Shown here: one piece after another, positions 53,692 through 63,987 of the stretch | Numbering within the stretch: position 1 is the first letter of the stretch | Layout: each line of letters opens with the position of its first letter | Assembly (NCBI GenBank): GCA_903906365.1 | Contig: CAIVKC010000056.1 | Coordinates: forward strand, 1-64,000 | DNA: 64,000 nucleotides | Reading direction: 5' to 3' | DNA from: an uncultured Bacteroidota bacterium | Lineage (GTDB): Bacteria > Bacteroidota > Bacteroidia > Chitinophagales > Chitinophagaceae | The notes under the pieces: model-generated | Told to the model about the DNA's origin: nothing | The model's database searches: none | Seen by the model: the letters and a program-made list of their open reading frames with translations, nothing else | Translations under genes and position numbers: made by a program

Positions 53692-56600
53692 ATGAGCGAT
53701 AAAAAATACTGGCAGACATTCGGAGAGCATAGTAACAGCGAGGCTTTTCAGGAAGCAGCAGCCAATGAATTCCGCGAAGACCTGCCGGTGGAAGGTCTGG
53801 ATTCCACGGGTCTGCTCGACGCCAAGACCCCCCGCAGGGATTTCCTGAAATACCTGGGTTTTTCCACCGCTGCCGCTGCACTGGCCGCCAGTTGCGAGAT
53901 ACCCGTTAAAAAGGTGATCCCCTACGTCAACAAGCCCGAAAATACCATCCCCGGGGTGGCTGATTACTACGCCACCACCTTCCAGTCCGGAGGGGACCTG
54001 GTCTCCGTAGTGGCCAAGGTCCGGGACGGAAGGCCCATCAAGCTGGAGGGCAATGAACTTTCTTCCATTACCAAAGGAGGTACCTCTGCCAGGGTGCAGG
54101 CATCCGTACTGGATTTATACGACACCGCCCGCCTGCGGCATCCAAAGCAGTCCGACGGCAATTCCTTCCAGGAAGTCACTTCCCTGGAAGCCTTTGACCA
54201 GCTGGCTGCCACAGCCCTGGGTTCCCTGGGCGGAGCGCCGCTGGTGATCCTCACTGGCACCATCACCTCCCCTACCACCAAAGAAATCATCAGCCAGTTC
54301 CTGGCCAAATACCCGGGCAGCCGCCATGTGCAGTACGATGCAGATTCCTATAGCGGCATGCTGCTGGCCAACGAAGCGGCCTATGGCAAAAAAGCCATTC
54401 CTTCCTACCAGTTCGACAAAGCCAAAGTCATTGTAAGCCTGGGTGCCGATTTTCTGGGTACCTGGCTTTCTCCCATAGAATTCGCCCGCCAGTATGCGGC
54501 TGGCCGCCGGGTCACCGACAAAAACGCCGAAATGAGCCGGCACTACCAGTTTGAAAGCCTGCTGTCGGTAACGGGTGGCAATGCGGACAAAAGATTTACA
54601 CTCCGTCCTTCAGAGACCGGGCCCCTGGCCCTGGCCCTGCTGGCCGAACTGGGCGGCCCGGTGAGCGCCCCCGCCCTGGATGGCCGCCTGAAATCCGCCG
54701 TGCAGCTGGCTGCCAAGGACCTATCTGCCGCCAAAGGCAGCGCCCTGGTGGTCTGCGGAAGCAATAACCCCCATGTGCAGCTCATCGTCAACGCCATCAA
54801 CGAAGCCATTGGAGCCAACGGCACCACCATCAACTGGGCTGCGCCCGTGCTCTGGCGCCAGGGACTGGATGCGGAAATGAGCAGCCTGGTAGCCGATATG
54901 GATGGCGGCAAGGTAGGCGCCCTGCTGGTGTACGGAGCAAATCCCGCCTATGATTATTACGACGCGGACAAATTCAGGGCCGCCATCAAAAAAGTAAAGA
55001 CCACCATTTCCTTCAACGACCGGCTGGATGAGACCACCGAGTTGTGCAAATACATTTTACCGGCGCCCCATTTCCTGGAAAGCTGGGGAGATGCCGAACC
55101 AAAGACCGGCTATTTCTCCTTCATGCAGCCCACCATCGCCCCGCTGTTCAAGACCAGGTCCTTTGAGGACTCCCTGCTCAAATGGAGCGGAGCCACCGAC
55201 ACCTACGAAGCCTATTTCAAAGCCTACTGGACTGCCAAACTCGGCGGTATCGACGGCTACGAAAAAGCCCTGCAGGACGGTGTGGTTGAACCGGCCGCCC
55301 CCTCCACCGGAGGAGCGCCCTTCAGCAGCGCGAAAGTATCGGAGGCAGCAGCAGCGATCGGGAGCATGAAAAAAGGCGGAGCCTATGAACTGGCCCTTTA
55401 CCAGAAGGTCTCCATGGGAACCGGCAAGCAGGCCAACAACCCCTGGCTGCTGGAACTGCCTGACCCCATCACCAAAGCCACCTGGGATAACTATGCAGTG
55501 GTCTCCCCCAAATATGCCAGGGACAACTGGCATATCGACCTGGGCGACCGCCGGCAGGCCGACAAATTCGAAGTGCATCCCGACAGGCAGGTCGTTTCCG
55601 TGAAAGTGGGCGGCAAAGAAATTACCCTTCCGGCCCTGGTGGTTCCCGGTGTACACGATGAGGTGATCGGTATTGCCGTGGGTTACGGCCGCCAGAGTGC
55701 CAACAAAGACAATACCGCCGATTATATCGGAAAAGCAGTAGTGGGCGCAGGCAGGAATGCCTTCCCGCTGGCCACTTTCAACGGCCTGACCGTGGAATGG
55801 TCTGCCCCGGAAGCCACCTGCGAAACAACCAAAGAATTCTACCAGGTCGCACAGACCCAGACACATAGCAATTACGAAGGCCGCACTGAAGCGGTGAAGG
55901 AACTCACGCTGGAGGATTTCAAAAAATCACCCGATGAGATTCTCAACGAAAGGGAAGAGGAACTAAAGCCCTATGGCGGACTGAAGAGTTTCACCGAGCA
56001 GGGTACCCTCTACGGTGTCTATGACAAGCCCGGCATCCACTGGGGCATGTCGGTGGACATGAACTCCTGCGTGGGCTGCGGTGCCTGCGTGGTAGCCTGC
56101 CACGCCGAAAACAACGTTTCTGTAGTGGGTAAAAAAGAAGTGCTCCGTTACCACGACATGCACTGGCTGCGCATCGACCGTTATTTCAGCGGCAACCTCC
56201 AGGAGGCCGACAGCATCCAGACTGTTTTCCAGCCCATGCTTTGCCAGCATTGCGATAATGCGCCCTGCGAGAATGTGTGCCCGGTATCTGCCACCAACCA
56301 TTCCTCAGAAGGACTCAACCAGATGGCCTATAACCGCTGCATCGGCACCAGGTACTGCGCCAACAACTGTCCGTTCAAAGTGCGTCGTTTTAACTGGGCC
56401 GATTATACCGGGGCCGATTCATTCCCCGATAACCAGAACGGTATTATCTCCGATGCCACCATGATGATGAATGATGAACTGCCCCGTATGGTGCTCAACC
56501 CGGATGTAACCGTACGCTCCAGGGGGGTGATGGAAAAATGCTCCTTCTGTGTGCAGCGCCTGCAGGAAGGAAAACTCAAAGCCAAAAAAGCAGACCGCCC

Positions 56601-56856
56601 TTTAAAGGATATGGAAGATGTGAGAACAGCCTGCCAGCAGGCCTGCCCGACGGAAGCCATTGTTTTTGGCAACGCCAATGACAAAGAAAGCCGCATCCGC
56701 CAGACCAGGCTGGAAAACGAAGGCCGCCTGTTCTATGCGCTGGAAGAACTCCATGTATTGCCCAATGTCAATTACCTGGCAAAAATCCGCAATACAGATG
56801 TCATCCAGGGAAAGGCCGGGGAGAAAAAGGAAGAAACGGCTGAAAAGAAAGCCTGA
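53692..56856 (+). CDS. actB: ACIII subunit ActB: molybdopterin-like and iron-sulphur protein
   Basis: A 1054-residue periplasm-facing subunit of Alternative Complex III. The N terminus has a twin-arginine-like signal (RRDFLKYLGFS at about 48-58, a Tat variant used by this family) and an extension before it. The first part (about 90-780) resembles molybdopterin oxidoreductases but lacks the metal ligands, and the last part carries iron-sulphur Cys clusters (C793 in NSCVGCGACVVAC, C851 in CQHCDNAPCENVC, C883 in CIGTRYCANNC, C950 in CSFC and C981 in CQQACP). It bridges menaquinol oxidation and haem transfer. Confidence 0.95.
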   Translation: MSDKKYWQTFGEHSNSEAFQEAAANEFREDLPVEGLDSTGLLDAKTPRRDFLKYLGFSTAAAALAASCEIPVKKVIPYVNKPENTIPGVADYYATTFQSGGDLVSVVAKVRDGRPIKLEGNELSSITKGGTSARVQASVLDLYDTARLRHPKQSDGNSFQEVTSLEAFDQLAATALGSLGGAPLVILTGTITSPTTKEIISQFLAKYPGSRHVQYDADSYSGMLLANEAAYGKKAIPSYQFDKAKVIVSLGADFLGTWLSPIEFARQYAAGRRVTDKNAEMSRHYQFESLLSVTGGNADKRFTLRPSETGPLALALLAELGGPVSAPALDGRLKSAVQLAAKDLSAAKGSALVVCGSNNPHVQLIVNAINEAIGANGTTINWAAPVLWRQGLDAEMSSLVADMDGGKVGALLVYGANPAYDYYDADKFRAAIKKVKTTISFNDRLDETTELCKYILPAPHFLESWGDAEPKTGYFSFMQPTIAPLFKTRSFEDSLLKWSGATDTYEAYFKAYWTAKLGGIDGYEKALQDGVVEPAAPSTGGAPFSSAKVSEAAAAIGSMKKGGAYELALYQKVSMGTGKQANNPWLLELPDPITKATWDNYAVVSPKYARDNWHIDLGDRRQADKFEVHPDRQVVSVKVGGKEITLPALVVPGVHDEVIGIAVGYGRQSANKDNTADYIGKAVVGAGRNAFPLATFNGLTVEWSAPEATCETTKEFYQVAQTQTHSNYEGRTEAVKELTLEDFKKSPDEILNEREEELKPYGGLKSFTEQGTLYGVYDKPGIHWGMSVDMNSCVGCGACVVACHAENNVSVVGKKEVLRYHDMHWLRIDRYFSGNLQEADSIQTVFQPMLCQHCDNAPCENVCPVSATNHSSEGLNQMAYNRCIGTRYCANNCPFKVRRFNWADYTGADSFPDNQNGIISDATMMMNDELPRMVLNPDVTVRSRGVMEKCSFCVQRLQEGKLKAKKADRPLKDMEDVRTACQQACPTEAIVFGNANDKESRIRQTRLENEGRLFYALEELHVLPNVNYLAKIRNTDVIQGKAGEKKEETAEKKA

Positions 56857-56965
56857 GGCCGGGCTTATAGGGACAGAAATCTGAATATAAACAACTAGTT
56901 AGAGGGTTCCAATACATTTTTAAAAGCATGCGGCCCCCGGGCCGACGCTAAAAGCTCAAAGAATT

Positions 56966-58414
56966 ATGGCATTATTAAAATACGAATCACAAGTCAGGCC
57001 GCCATTGGTGAATGGTACGAAGGATTACCACCAGGTTACGGAAGACATTGTACGCCCCATTGAGGCCAGGCCGGGAAAACTCTGGTGGATCGGCTTTCTG
57101 ACAGCGGTGGGACTGCTTTGCTTCGGCATGTATTCCGTCTACCGGGAGGTCACCTACGGGATTGGCCAGTGGAACCTCAACAAGACCATCGGCTGGGGCT
57201 GGGACATCACCAATTTCGTGTGGTGGGTGGGTATCGGTCACGCGGGTACCCTGATTTCCGCGATCCTGCTGCTGTTCAGGCAGGGATGGAGGACGGGGGT
57301 GAACCGTGCGGCAGAGGCGATGACCATTTTTGCGGTCATGTGCGCCGGCCAGTTCCCCATCTGGCATATGGGTCGCGTCTGGATGGCGTTTTTCGTATTG
57401 CCTTATCCCAATACGCGCGGCCCGCTCTGGACCAATTTCAACTCCCCCCTGCTCTGGGACGTATTTGCGATATCGACTTATTTTACCGTTTCCCTGCTTT
57501 TCTGGTACTGCGGACTGCTGCCTGACCTGGCTTCCGTGCGTGACCGCGCCAAACTGAAATGGCGTAAATTCTTCTACGGGCTGACTTCTTTTGGCTGGAC
57601 CGGTTCCACCAAACACTGGCAGCGCCACGAGGCCCTGTCGCTGGTGCTGGCAGGCCTGAGTACCCCGCTGGTACTCTCCGTGCACACCATCGTATCCTTT
57701 GACTTTGCCACTTCGGTCATACCCGGATGGCATACCACCATCTTCCCTCCCTATTTCGTGGCGGGAGCGATCTTCTCCGGTTTTGCGATGGTGCAGAGCC
57801 TGCTGATCATTACCCGCAAGGTGCTGCACCTGGAAGATTATATTACCCTGGAACATATCGAAGTGATGAATAAGGTGATCGTACTGACCGGCTCCATCGT
57901 GGGGGTGGCCTACCTGACCGAACTGTTCATCGCCTGGTACGGACAGAATAAATTCGAGAACTGGGCCTTCATGCAAAACAGGGTGAACCTGTTCAGCCCG
58001 CTGGGCTGGAGCTATTACCTGATGATGGGCTGTAACGTGCTTTCCCCGCAGATCTTCTGGTTCCGTAAAATGCGCAGGAACCTGACGGTGACCTTTTTCA
58101 TGTCTGTGATCGTCAACATCGGAATGTGGTTTGAGCGTTTTGTGATCATCGTGACCTCCATTTACCGCGATTACATACCCAGCAGCTGGAGCACCTATTA
58201 TACCCCTTCGGTTTGGGAAATCGGGTTTTACCTGGGGACATTCGGGCTGTTTTTCACCTGCTATTTCCTGTTTTCAAAATTCTTCCCGGTCATCGCACTG
58301 GCGGAGATCAAACATATCCTGAAAAAATCAGGGGAGAACTTTAAGGAAAAGATGGGGGATGCCGAGGCCGAACCCGTCGAGGAATTTGCGCACGAAATGG
58401 CTCACGCCCATTAA
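56966..58414 (+). CDS. actC: ACIII subunit ActC, NrfD-like membrane protein
   Basis: A 482-residue multi-spanning protein of the NrfD/PsrC family with about ten membrane helices. It holds the menaquinol-oxidising site at the periplasmic side, with its related partner ActF. Visible: the first helix after KLWWIGFLTAVGLLC (about 32-46), WWVGIGHAGTLISAILLLF (about 75-93), a loop with TSVIPGWHTTIFPPYF (about 249-264) and a tail with acidic residues. 109 bp separate it from ActB. The start ATG is 56966. NrfD proteins act in quinone pools of many respiratory complexes. Confidence 0.95.
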   Translation: MALLKYESQVRPPLVNGTKDYHQVTEDIVRPIEARPGKLWWIGFLTAVGLLCFGMYSVYREVTYGIGQWNLNKTIGWGWDITNFVWWVGIGHAGTLISAILLLFRQGWRTGVNRAAEAMTIFAVMCAGQFPIWHMGRVWMAFFVLPYPNTRGPLWTNFNSPLLWDVFAISTYFTVSLLFWYCGLLPDLASVRDRAKLKWRKFFYGLTSFGWTGSTKHWQRHEALSLVLAGLSTPLVLSVHTIVSFDFATSVIPGWHTTIFPPYFVAGAIFSGFAMVQSLLIITRKVLHLEDYITLEHIEVMNKVIVLTGSIVGVAYLTELFIAWYGQNKFENWAFMQNRVNLFSPLGWSYYLMMGCNVLSPQIFWFRKMRRNLTVTFFMSVIVNIGMWFERFVIIVTSIYRDYIPSSWSTYYTPSVWEIGFYLGTFGLFFTCYFLFSKFFPVIALAEIKHILKKSGENFKEKMGDAEAEPVEEFAHEMAHAH

Positions 58415-58457
58415 TGAACCCGTATTGAAGGAAATAAACACTGGAATCTGATCTATT

Positions 58458-59048
58458 ATGGCTATAAAAAAATTTGTTGTTGGTGCTTTCACGGATGAAG
58501 CGGTCCTTTTTCCCGCAGTCAAAAAAGTGCGCCAGGCGGGCTACAAGATCCACGATGTGTATACCCCCATGGCCATTCATGGCCTGGACAAGGCGATGGG
58601 CCTGAGGGAGACCAGCCTGCATACCGCGGGTTTCATCTACGGGATCACCGGCACGACCACGGCCCTTTCGGGCATCGGCTGGATATTTACCAGCGACTGG
58701 CCGTTGAACTTTGGCGGTAAACCCCATTTTTCCCTGCCGGCCTGGATACCCATCACCTTTGAACTGACGGTGCTGTTTGCAGCCGTAGGGATGGTATTGA
58801 CTTTTTGCTATCTCTGCCAGATGGCCCCCTTTGTCAAGAAACACCATTTCAGCCTGCGGGCCACCGATGACCATTTTGTCATGGTGATCGAATGCACACC
58901 GAGGACCAATGTAGCCGAGGCGCAGGCCTTTTTGGGCAGCATCGGCGCGGTGGACATCAACGTCCAGGACGCAGAAACCGGCTGGTGGCTGGGGCGCTAT
59001 GACAAAGACACCAAACCTTTTGAGATGAACAAAACAGCGATCGTATAA
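58458..59048 (+). CDS. actD: ACIII subunit ActD, DUF3341 protein
   Basis: A 196-residue accessory subunit. The N-terminal soluble domain (KFVVGAFTDEAVLFPAVKKV, about 4-23) resembles a ferredoxin-like regulatory fold (DUF3341). Two membrane helices follow, at about 55-76 and 95-117, and the C-terminal half returns to a soluble regulatory-like domain (ECTPRTNVAEAQAFLGSIGA). It assists ACIII assembly or stability. It is 43 bp after ActC and 25 bp before ActE, so it is co-transcribed. Confidence 0.93.
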   Translation: MAIKKFVVGAFTDEAVLFPAVKKVRQAGYKIHDVYTPMAIHGLDKAMGLRETSLHTAGFIYGITGTTTALSGIGWIFTSDWPLNFGGKPHFSLPAWIPITFELTVLFAAVGMVLTFCYLCQMAPFVKKHHFSLRATDDHFVMVIECTPRTNVAEAQAFLGSIGAVDINVQDAETGWWLGRYDKDTKPFEMNKTAIV

Positions 59049-59073
59049 ACTGACAAGCATTCAAGACATTCAG

Positions 59074-59727
59074 ATGAAAAAAATAACCATCATATCACTG
59101 GTTGCATTCACAGGGATCCTTATCGCGAGCTGCAGTGATGTCAGGCGCAAACCAGGCAGGATCTATATGCCGGATATGGCCTACAGCCGCGCCTACGAGA
59201 CGTACTCGGTTACCGAGGAAGACAGGCAGGCCCTTGAAAAAGACGGAATCCATTTCAGCAATACGCCGGTTGCCGGTACCATCAAGCGCGGGGAACTGTT
59301 TCCCTTCCTGCTGGCCAAAGACAAGGACGGTGATACCACCAACTATGCCGCCTCCAAAAAAGTAGTCAACCCGCTGCCGGCCCTGACCGAAGATCAGGCC
59401 GTGGAAGCAGAAAGGCTGTTCCTGGTTAACTGTGCCATCTGTCACGGCCCCAAACTGGACGGCAATGGCCCCCTGTATAAAGGCGGCGATGGTCCTTATC
59501 CGGCCAAACCGGCCCAGCTGGTGGGTGACGCCAAGTATGAGGCCATGCCCGACGGGCAGATGTACTATTCTGTGCTCTACGGAAAAAACAAAATGGGCAG
59601 CTACGCTTCCCAGCTGGATTCCAGGCAGCGCTGGATGGTGATCCATTATATTAAAAGCAAGCAGGCTGCTGCCAAGGGAACGGCTGTGGCCGCCCCTGCC
59701 GCTGATTCAGCAGGCATGAAGAAATAA
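59074..59727 (+). CDS. actE: ACIII subunit ActE, monohaem cytochrome c lipoprotein
   Basis: A 217-residue lipoprotein. The signal ends in LIASC (Cys about 20). The haem site is C120-AIC-H124 (NCAICHGPK), and the Met of KNKMGSYASQL (about 175) is the likely second ligand. It takes electrons from the ACIII core or gives them to the oxidase side. With ActA it brings the complex to seven predicted c haems. C-terminal residues are Ala/Lys-rich (AAAKGTAVAAPAADS), probably disordered. Position between ActD and ActF matches the standard order. Confidence 0.94.
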   Translation: MKKITIISLVAFTGILIASCSDVRRKPGRIYMPDMAYSRAYETYSVTEEDRQALEKDGIHFSNTPVAGTIKRGELFPFLLAKDKDGDTTNYAASKKVVNPLPALTEDQAVEAERLFLVNCAICHGPKLDGNGPLYKGGDGPYPAKPAQLVGDAKYEAMPDGQMYYSVLYGKNKMGSYASQLDSRQRWMVIHYIKSKQAAAKGTAVAAPAADSAGMKK

Positions 59728-59767
59728 GAGGAGCAAACGAATTACCGAATACATTAAACTTTTGTGA

Positions 59768-60985
59768 ATGTCACTGAAAGAACATTTTGAAATCCCGGCG
59801 AAGTACAAACTGTGGTCCATGATCCTGATGGGTGTCGGGGCGCTTTCGCTCATCCTGGGTTATGTACTCTATGGCAACCAGGACGGCGGGGTACGTTTCT
59901 GGTCAGCCCTGCTGCATAACAGTGTATATTTTCTGCTGGTGGTCAACGCAACCATGTTTTTCTACTGCGCGACCACGCTGGCCCTGGGCGGCTGGCAGAT
60001 ATCGTTCCGCCGGGTCACGGAAGCCATTTCCGCTTCGGTCATACCCATCGGGGCCATCACCTTTGTCATTTTGCTTTGCCTTGTAATGGGCCATAAGACC
60101 ATCATATATGAATGGCTGGACAAGGACGTGGTCAGCAAGGACGCTGTACTCAACGGCAAAAAGGGATTCCTCAACCCGTCCTTCTTTATCATCTGGACCA
60201 CACTGACCATCGGTCTGTGGATCCTGCTGGGGCTTAAGATGCGCCAGATCTCCAGGAGCATCGACGATGCGCCGCTGAGTGTGGAGGAAGGCAAGGCCTT
60301 TACCTGGAAAAATACCGTCTGGTCATCTGTGTATATCGTCTGGTTCGCCCTGACGGTGGCCTCCACGGTACCCTGGCTCTGGCTGATGAGCATCAATGCA
60401 CACTGGTTTTCCACCATGTACAGCTGGTACACTTTCGCCAGCACCTTTGTGGCCGGCATTGCGCTGATGACCCTGTTTGTCATCTATCTCAAGAACCTGG
60501 GCTACCTGGAATTCACCAATGAGGAGCACCTGCACGATCTGGGCAAATTTCAGTTTGCGTTCTCCATTTTCTGGACTTACCTGTGGTTCTCCCAGTTCAT
60601 GCTGATCTGGTATGCCAATATTTCGGAGGAGACCATTTATTTCAAAAACCGTTTCGAAGGACCCTACAGCGGAATATTTTATTTAAACCTGGTCATCAAT
60701 TTCCTGGCTCCTTTGTTAATCTATATGACGCGTTCTTCCAAACGCAACTACGCCACGGTGACCTTCATGTCGGTGGCCCTGCTGTTTGGACATTGGCTGG
60801 ATGTATACCAGATGGTTTTCGGATCCACCATCAAAGGCGAGGTTATGCTGGGTCTTTTTGATTTCGGGATTGCAGCCGGTTTTGTCGGCCTGATCATGTG
60901 GCAGACCGCAAGGGTCCTGGCCAAGTACCCGCTGATCATCAAGAATCATCCTTTCCTCAAAGAAAGCATCATACATCATACATAG
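59768..60985 (+). CDS. actF: ACIII subunit ActF, NrfD-like membrane protein
   Basis: A 405-residue membrane protein with about ten helices, a shorter relative of ActC. It is the second NrfD-like subunit of ACIII; whether it binds quinol is less certain than for ActC. Visible: SMILMGVGALSLILGYVLYG (about 17-36), the AIFWTYLWFSQFMLIWYANI-type region (about 275-292), and a closing helix ending at TARVLAKYPLI. It is followed by coxB after 64 bp, so the act unit leads into the oxidase genes. Confidence 0.94.
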   Translation: MSLKEHFEIPAKYKLWSMILMGVGALSLILGYVLYGNQDGGVRFWSALLHNSVYFLLVVNATMFFYCATTLALGGWQISFRRVTEAISASVIPIGAITFVILLCLVMGHKTIIYEWLDKDVVSKDAVLNGKKGFLNPSFFIIWTTLTIGLWILLGLKMRQISRSIDDAPLSVEEGKAFTWKNTVWSSVYIVWFALTVASTVPWLWLMSINAHWFSTMYSWYTFASTFVAGIALMTLFVIYLKNLGYLEFTNEEHLHDLGKFQFAFSIFWTYLWFSQFMLIWYANISEETIYFKNRFEGPYSGIFYLNLVINFLAPLLIYMTRSSKRNYATVTFMSVALLFGHWLDVYQMVFGSTIKGEVMLGLFDFGIAAGFVGLIMWQTARVLAKYPLIIKNHPFLKESIIHHT

Positions 60986-61049
60986 AAAAAGGAATTAATA
61001 TAATTGGTTCAGTTTATACAACTATCAGTCTAAAATTTCAAAATCTACC

Positions 61050-62114
61050 ATGTCAACGACTTTTCTGATATTAATTCTGTTACTCGGCTTCCTGATCACT
61101 TTCCAGATAGCGAAAGCCAGTGAGTACGTGGCTGTGCTGAAAGGAGAAAAGAAAGCCTTTGAGAGCAATAACCGGATCAATGGCTTTTTGATGATGGTCT
61201 TCCTGGTGGCAGGCCTGATCGGCGTATACTGGTGCAACGAGCTCTTCAAGGGAAAGGTCCTGGGCGAAGCGGCTTCCCAGCACGGTCAGCAGATTGACAA
61301 CATGCTGCATATTACCTTTATCATTACCGGCATCGTGTTTTTGATCACCCAGATCCTGCTGTTCTGGTTTGCCTACAAATACCAGTATTCCGAAACCAGG
61401 AAAAGCTATTATTTCCCCCACGACAACCGTCTGGAAATGATCTGGACCGTAATCCCGGCCATTGCATTGACCGTGCTGGTGGGTTTTGGCCTGTTCTACT
61501 GGTTTCGTATCACCGGGGATGCCCCCAAGGATGCCTTGAAGGTGGAAGTGACCGGAAAACAGTTTGGCTGGATTTTCCGCTATGAGGGCAAAGACGGGGT
61601 ATTTGGCAAAAAATACTACCAGAATATCAGCGATGCCAAGAACAATTCCCTGGGCTTGCTCTGGGATGACCCGGCTACCCATGATGACATCGTGGTTTCC
61701 AATGAAATGTACCTGATTGTCAATAAACCCGTTAAACTGATCATCAATTCCCGCGACGTCATCCATGATGTGGGCCTGGTGCATTTCCGCATGAAGATGG
61801 ATGCCGTGCCCGGCACGCCTACCACCATGTGGTTCACCCCCCTGTTTACCACAGAGGAAATGAAGAAAAAAACGAATAATCCTAATTTTGAATATGAGAT
61901 TTCCTGTGATCAGATGTGTGGCAAAGGTCATTACGGCATGAAGGGCGTGATCAAGGTGGTTTCCGAAGACGAATTCATCCTGTGGCATGCCAAGCAGAAG
62001 TCCAATTATGCCCAGGTATTTGAAAACGGCGAGGCGCCCGTCAAAAAGGACAGCACCTTAAAGGCCGTCATCCCGGCTCCGGCGCCTGCAGCGCTGATCG
62101 CCGCCAGGAATTAA
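61050..62114 (+). CDS. coxB: Cytochrome c oxidase subunit II
   Basis: A 354-residue subunit that carries the CuA centre receiving electrons from c haems. An N-terminal hydrophobic helix (about 3-23), then two more helices (about 48-66 and 87-108), are followed by the cupredoxin domain. The CuA ligands are H239 (DVIHDVG), C286 and C290 (SCDQMCG), H294 and M297 (GHYGMKG). No haem c domain is attached, unlike caa3-type subunits. The C terminus is Ala/Pro-rich. It follows actF by 64 bp, and coxA follows by 52 bp. Confidence 0.95.
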   Translation: MSTTFLILILLLGFLITFQIAKASEYVAVLKGEKKAFESNNRINGFLMMVFLVAGLIGVYWCNELFKGKVLGEAASQHGQQIDNMLHITFIITGIVFLITQILLFWFAYKYQYSETRKSYYFPHDNRLEMIWTVIPAIALTVLVGFGLFYWFRITGDAPKDALKVEVTGKQFGWIFRYEGKDGVFGKKYYQNISDAKNNSLGLLWDDPATHDDIVVSNEMYLIVNKPVKLIINSRDVIHDVGLVHFRMKMDAVPGTPTTMWFTPLFTTEEMKKKTNNPNFEYEISCDQMCGKGHYGMKGVIKVVSEDEFILWHAKQKSNYAQVFENGEAPVKKDSTLKAVIPAPAPAALIAARN

Positions 62115-62166
62115 TCAGTTTTGGCAACATTGCGTACCCAGCAGTCATTGATATAAAAAATTTCTC

Positions 62167-63987
62167 ATGAGCAACGAATTAACAGTACATGGACATCCCG
62201 GTGTGGCAGCTCCTGATATTCACTACGAAGATCACGAAGTGCATCACCACAAGGAGACTTTTATTACCAAATATGTTTTCAGCCAGGACCATAAAATGAT
62301 ATCCAAACAGTTTATCATTACCGGGATGGTCTGGGCCATTCTGGGTGGTCTGATGTCGGTCTTATTCCGCCTTCAGCTCGGATACCCCGATACCGCCTTC
62401 CCCTTCCTGGAAGACCTGCTTGGAAAATGGGCAAAGGGCGGAAAGATCCAGCCTGAGTTCTACTATGCCCTGGTGACCATGCATGGCACCGTACTGGTGT
62501 TTTTCGTACTGACCGGGGGACTCAGCGGCACTTTCGCCAATTTCCTGATTCCCCTGCAGATCGGAGCCCGGGATATGGCTTCGCCATTCCTGAATATGCT
62601 GTCCTACTGGTTTTTCTGGCTGGCAAGCGTGGTAATGGTATCCTCTTTGTTTGTGGAGACCGGCCCTGCCAGCGGCGGTTGGACATCCTACCCTCCCTTA
62701 AGCGCCCTGGGTGACGCCTCGCAGGGTTCCAAAGCCGGCATGGACCTGTGGATCATTTCCATGGCCCTGTTCGTGGTATCCTCCCTGCTGGGTGGCCTGA
62801 ACTATATTTCCACCATCCTTAACATGCGTACCAAAGGAATGAGCATGACCCGGATGCCGCTCACCATCTGGGCGATCCTGTTTACGGCCATCCTGGGGGT
62901 TTTGTCCTTCCCGGTACTGCTGAGCGGATTCATCCTGCTGCTGTTTGACCGCCATGCCGGGACCAGCTTCTACCTCTCTGACATTTTCATCGCTTCCACC
63001 CAGAAGGCCCTGCCCAATGAAGGCGGCAGTGCCATCCTGTTCCAGCACCTGTTCTGGTTCCTGGGTCATCCGGAAGTCTATATCATCATATTACCTGCGA
63101 TGGGCCTGGTTTCAGAGGTCATGGCCGTCAACACCAGAAAGCCCATTTTCGGCTATATGGCGATGGTCGGTTCCCTGTTTGCCATTACCATCCTGGCCTT
63201 CCTGGTATGGGCGCACCATATGTTCGTCACGGGGCTGAACCCGTTTTTGGGTTCCGTCTTCGTACTGCTGACCCTGCTCATCGCCATTCCTTCGGCCATC
63301 AAGGTATTCAACTGGATTACCACGCTCTGGAAGGGAAATATCCGCTTTACCCCGGCCATGCTCTTTGCCATCGGTTTTGTGAGCCTGTTTATCTCCGGCG
63401 GACTTACCGGGATCTTCCTGGGTAATTCCACCCTGGATATCCACCTCCATGACACCTATTTTGTGATTGCCCACTTCCATATCGTCATGGGCGTATCGGC
63501 CTTCTTCGGCATGTTCTGCGGGGTATACCACTGGTTCCCCAAAATGTACGGCCGGTACATGAACAATACCATGGCCTATATCCATTTCTGGGTTACCCTG
63601 GTGGGCGCCTACCTGATATTCTGGCCCATGCACTATGAGGGCCTGGCCGGTATGCCGCGCCGCTACCTGGATTACAGCGGATGGGCTTCCTTCAACCAGT
63701 TCGGGGAGCTGAACCGGTTTATCTCCACGGTGGCCATGGTGGTCTTTGCCGTGCAGCTGATGTTTGTATTCAATTTCTTCTATTCCATATTCAAAGGCCG
63801 CCGGGTGACATCACAGAACCCATGGGGCTCCACGACACTCGAATGGACGGCGCCCATCCGGCCCGGACATGGCAACTGGCCCGGTGAAATTCCCGAAGTG
63901 CACCGCTGGGCTTATGATTATGGCAAAGACGGAAGGGATTTCATCATGCAGACCGAGCCGATCGGCGATCATGAAAGCAAGCATTGA
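62167..63987 (+). CDS. coxA: Cytochrome c oxidase subunit I
   Basis: A 606-residue catalytic subunit with about twelve membrane helices that reduces oxygen and pumps protons. Haem and copper ligands are present: H106 (TMHGT, haem a), H301 and Y305 of GHPEVY (CuB His with its cross-linked Tyr), H350 and H351 (AHHMF, CuB), and H436 and H438 (AHFHIV, haem a3 and a). A soluble His-rich head occupies about 1-45 and a charged tail follows the last helix. Its last helices provide the template to which the 25222 mini-protein is compared. Stop at 63987, 13 bp before the edge; subunits III and IV probably follow. Confidence 0.97.
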   Translation: MSNELTVHGHPGVAAPDIHYEDHEVHHHKETFITKYVFSQDHKMISKQFIITGMVWAILGGLMSVLFRLQLGYPDTAFPFLEDLLGKWAKGGKIQPEFYYALVTMHGTVLVFFVLTGGLSGTFANFLIPLQIGARDMASPFLNMLSYWFFWLASVVMVSSLFVETGPASGGWTSYPPLSALGDASQGSKAGMDLWIISMALFVVSSLLGGLNYISTILNMRTKGMSMTRMPLTIWAILFTAILGVLSFPVLLSGFILLLFDRHAGTSFYLSDIFIASTQKALPNEGGSAILFQHLFWFLGHPEVYIIILPAMGLVSEVMAVNTRKPIFGYMAMVGSLFAITILAFLVWAHHMFVTGLNPFLGSVFVLLTLLIAIPSAIKVFNWITTLWKGNIRFTPAMLFAIGFVSLFISGGLTGIFLGNSTLDIHLHDTYFVIAHFHIVMGVSAFFGMFCGVYHWFPKMYGRYMNNTMAYIHFWVTLVGAYLIFWPMHYEGLAGMPRRYLDYSGWASFNQFGELNRFISTVAMVVFAVQLMFVFNFFYSIFKGRRVTSQNPWGSTTLEWTAPIRPGHGNWPGEIPEVHRWAYDYGKDGRDFIMQTEPIGDHESKH

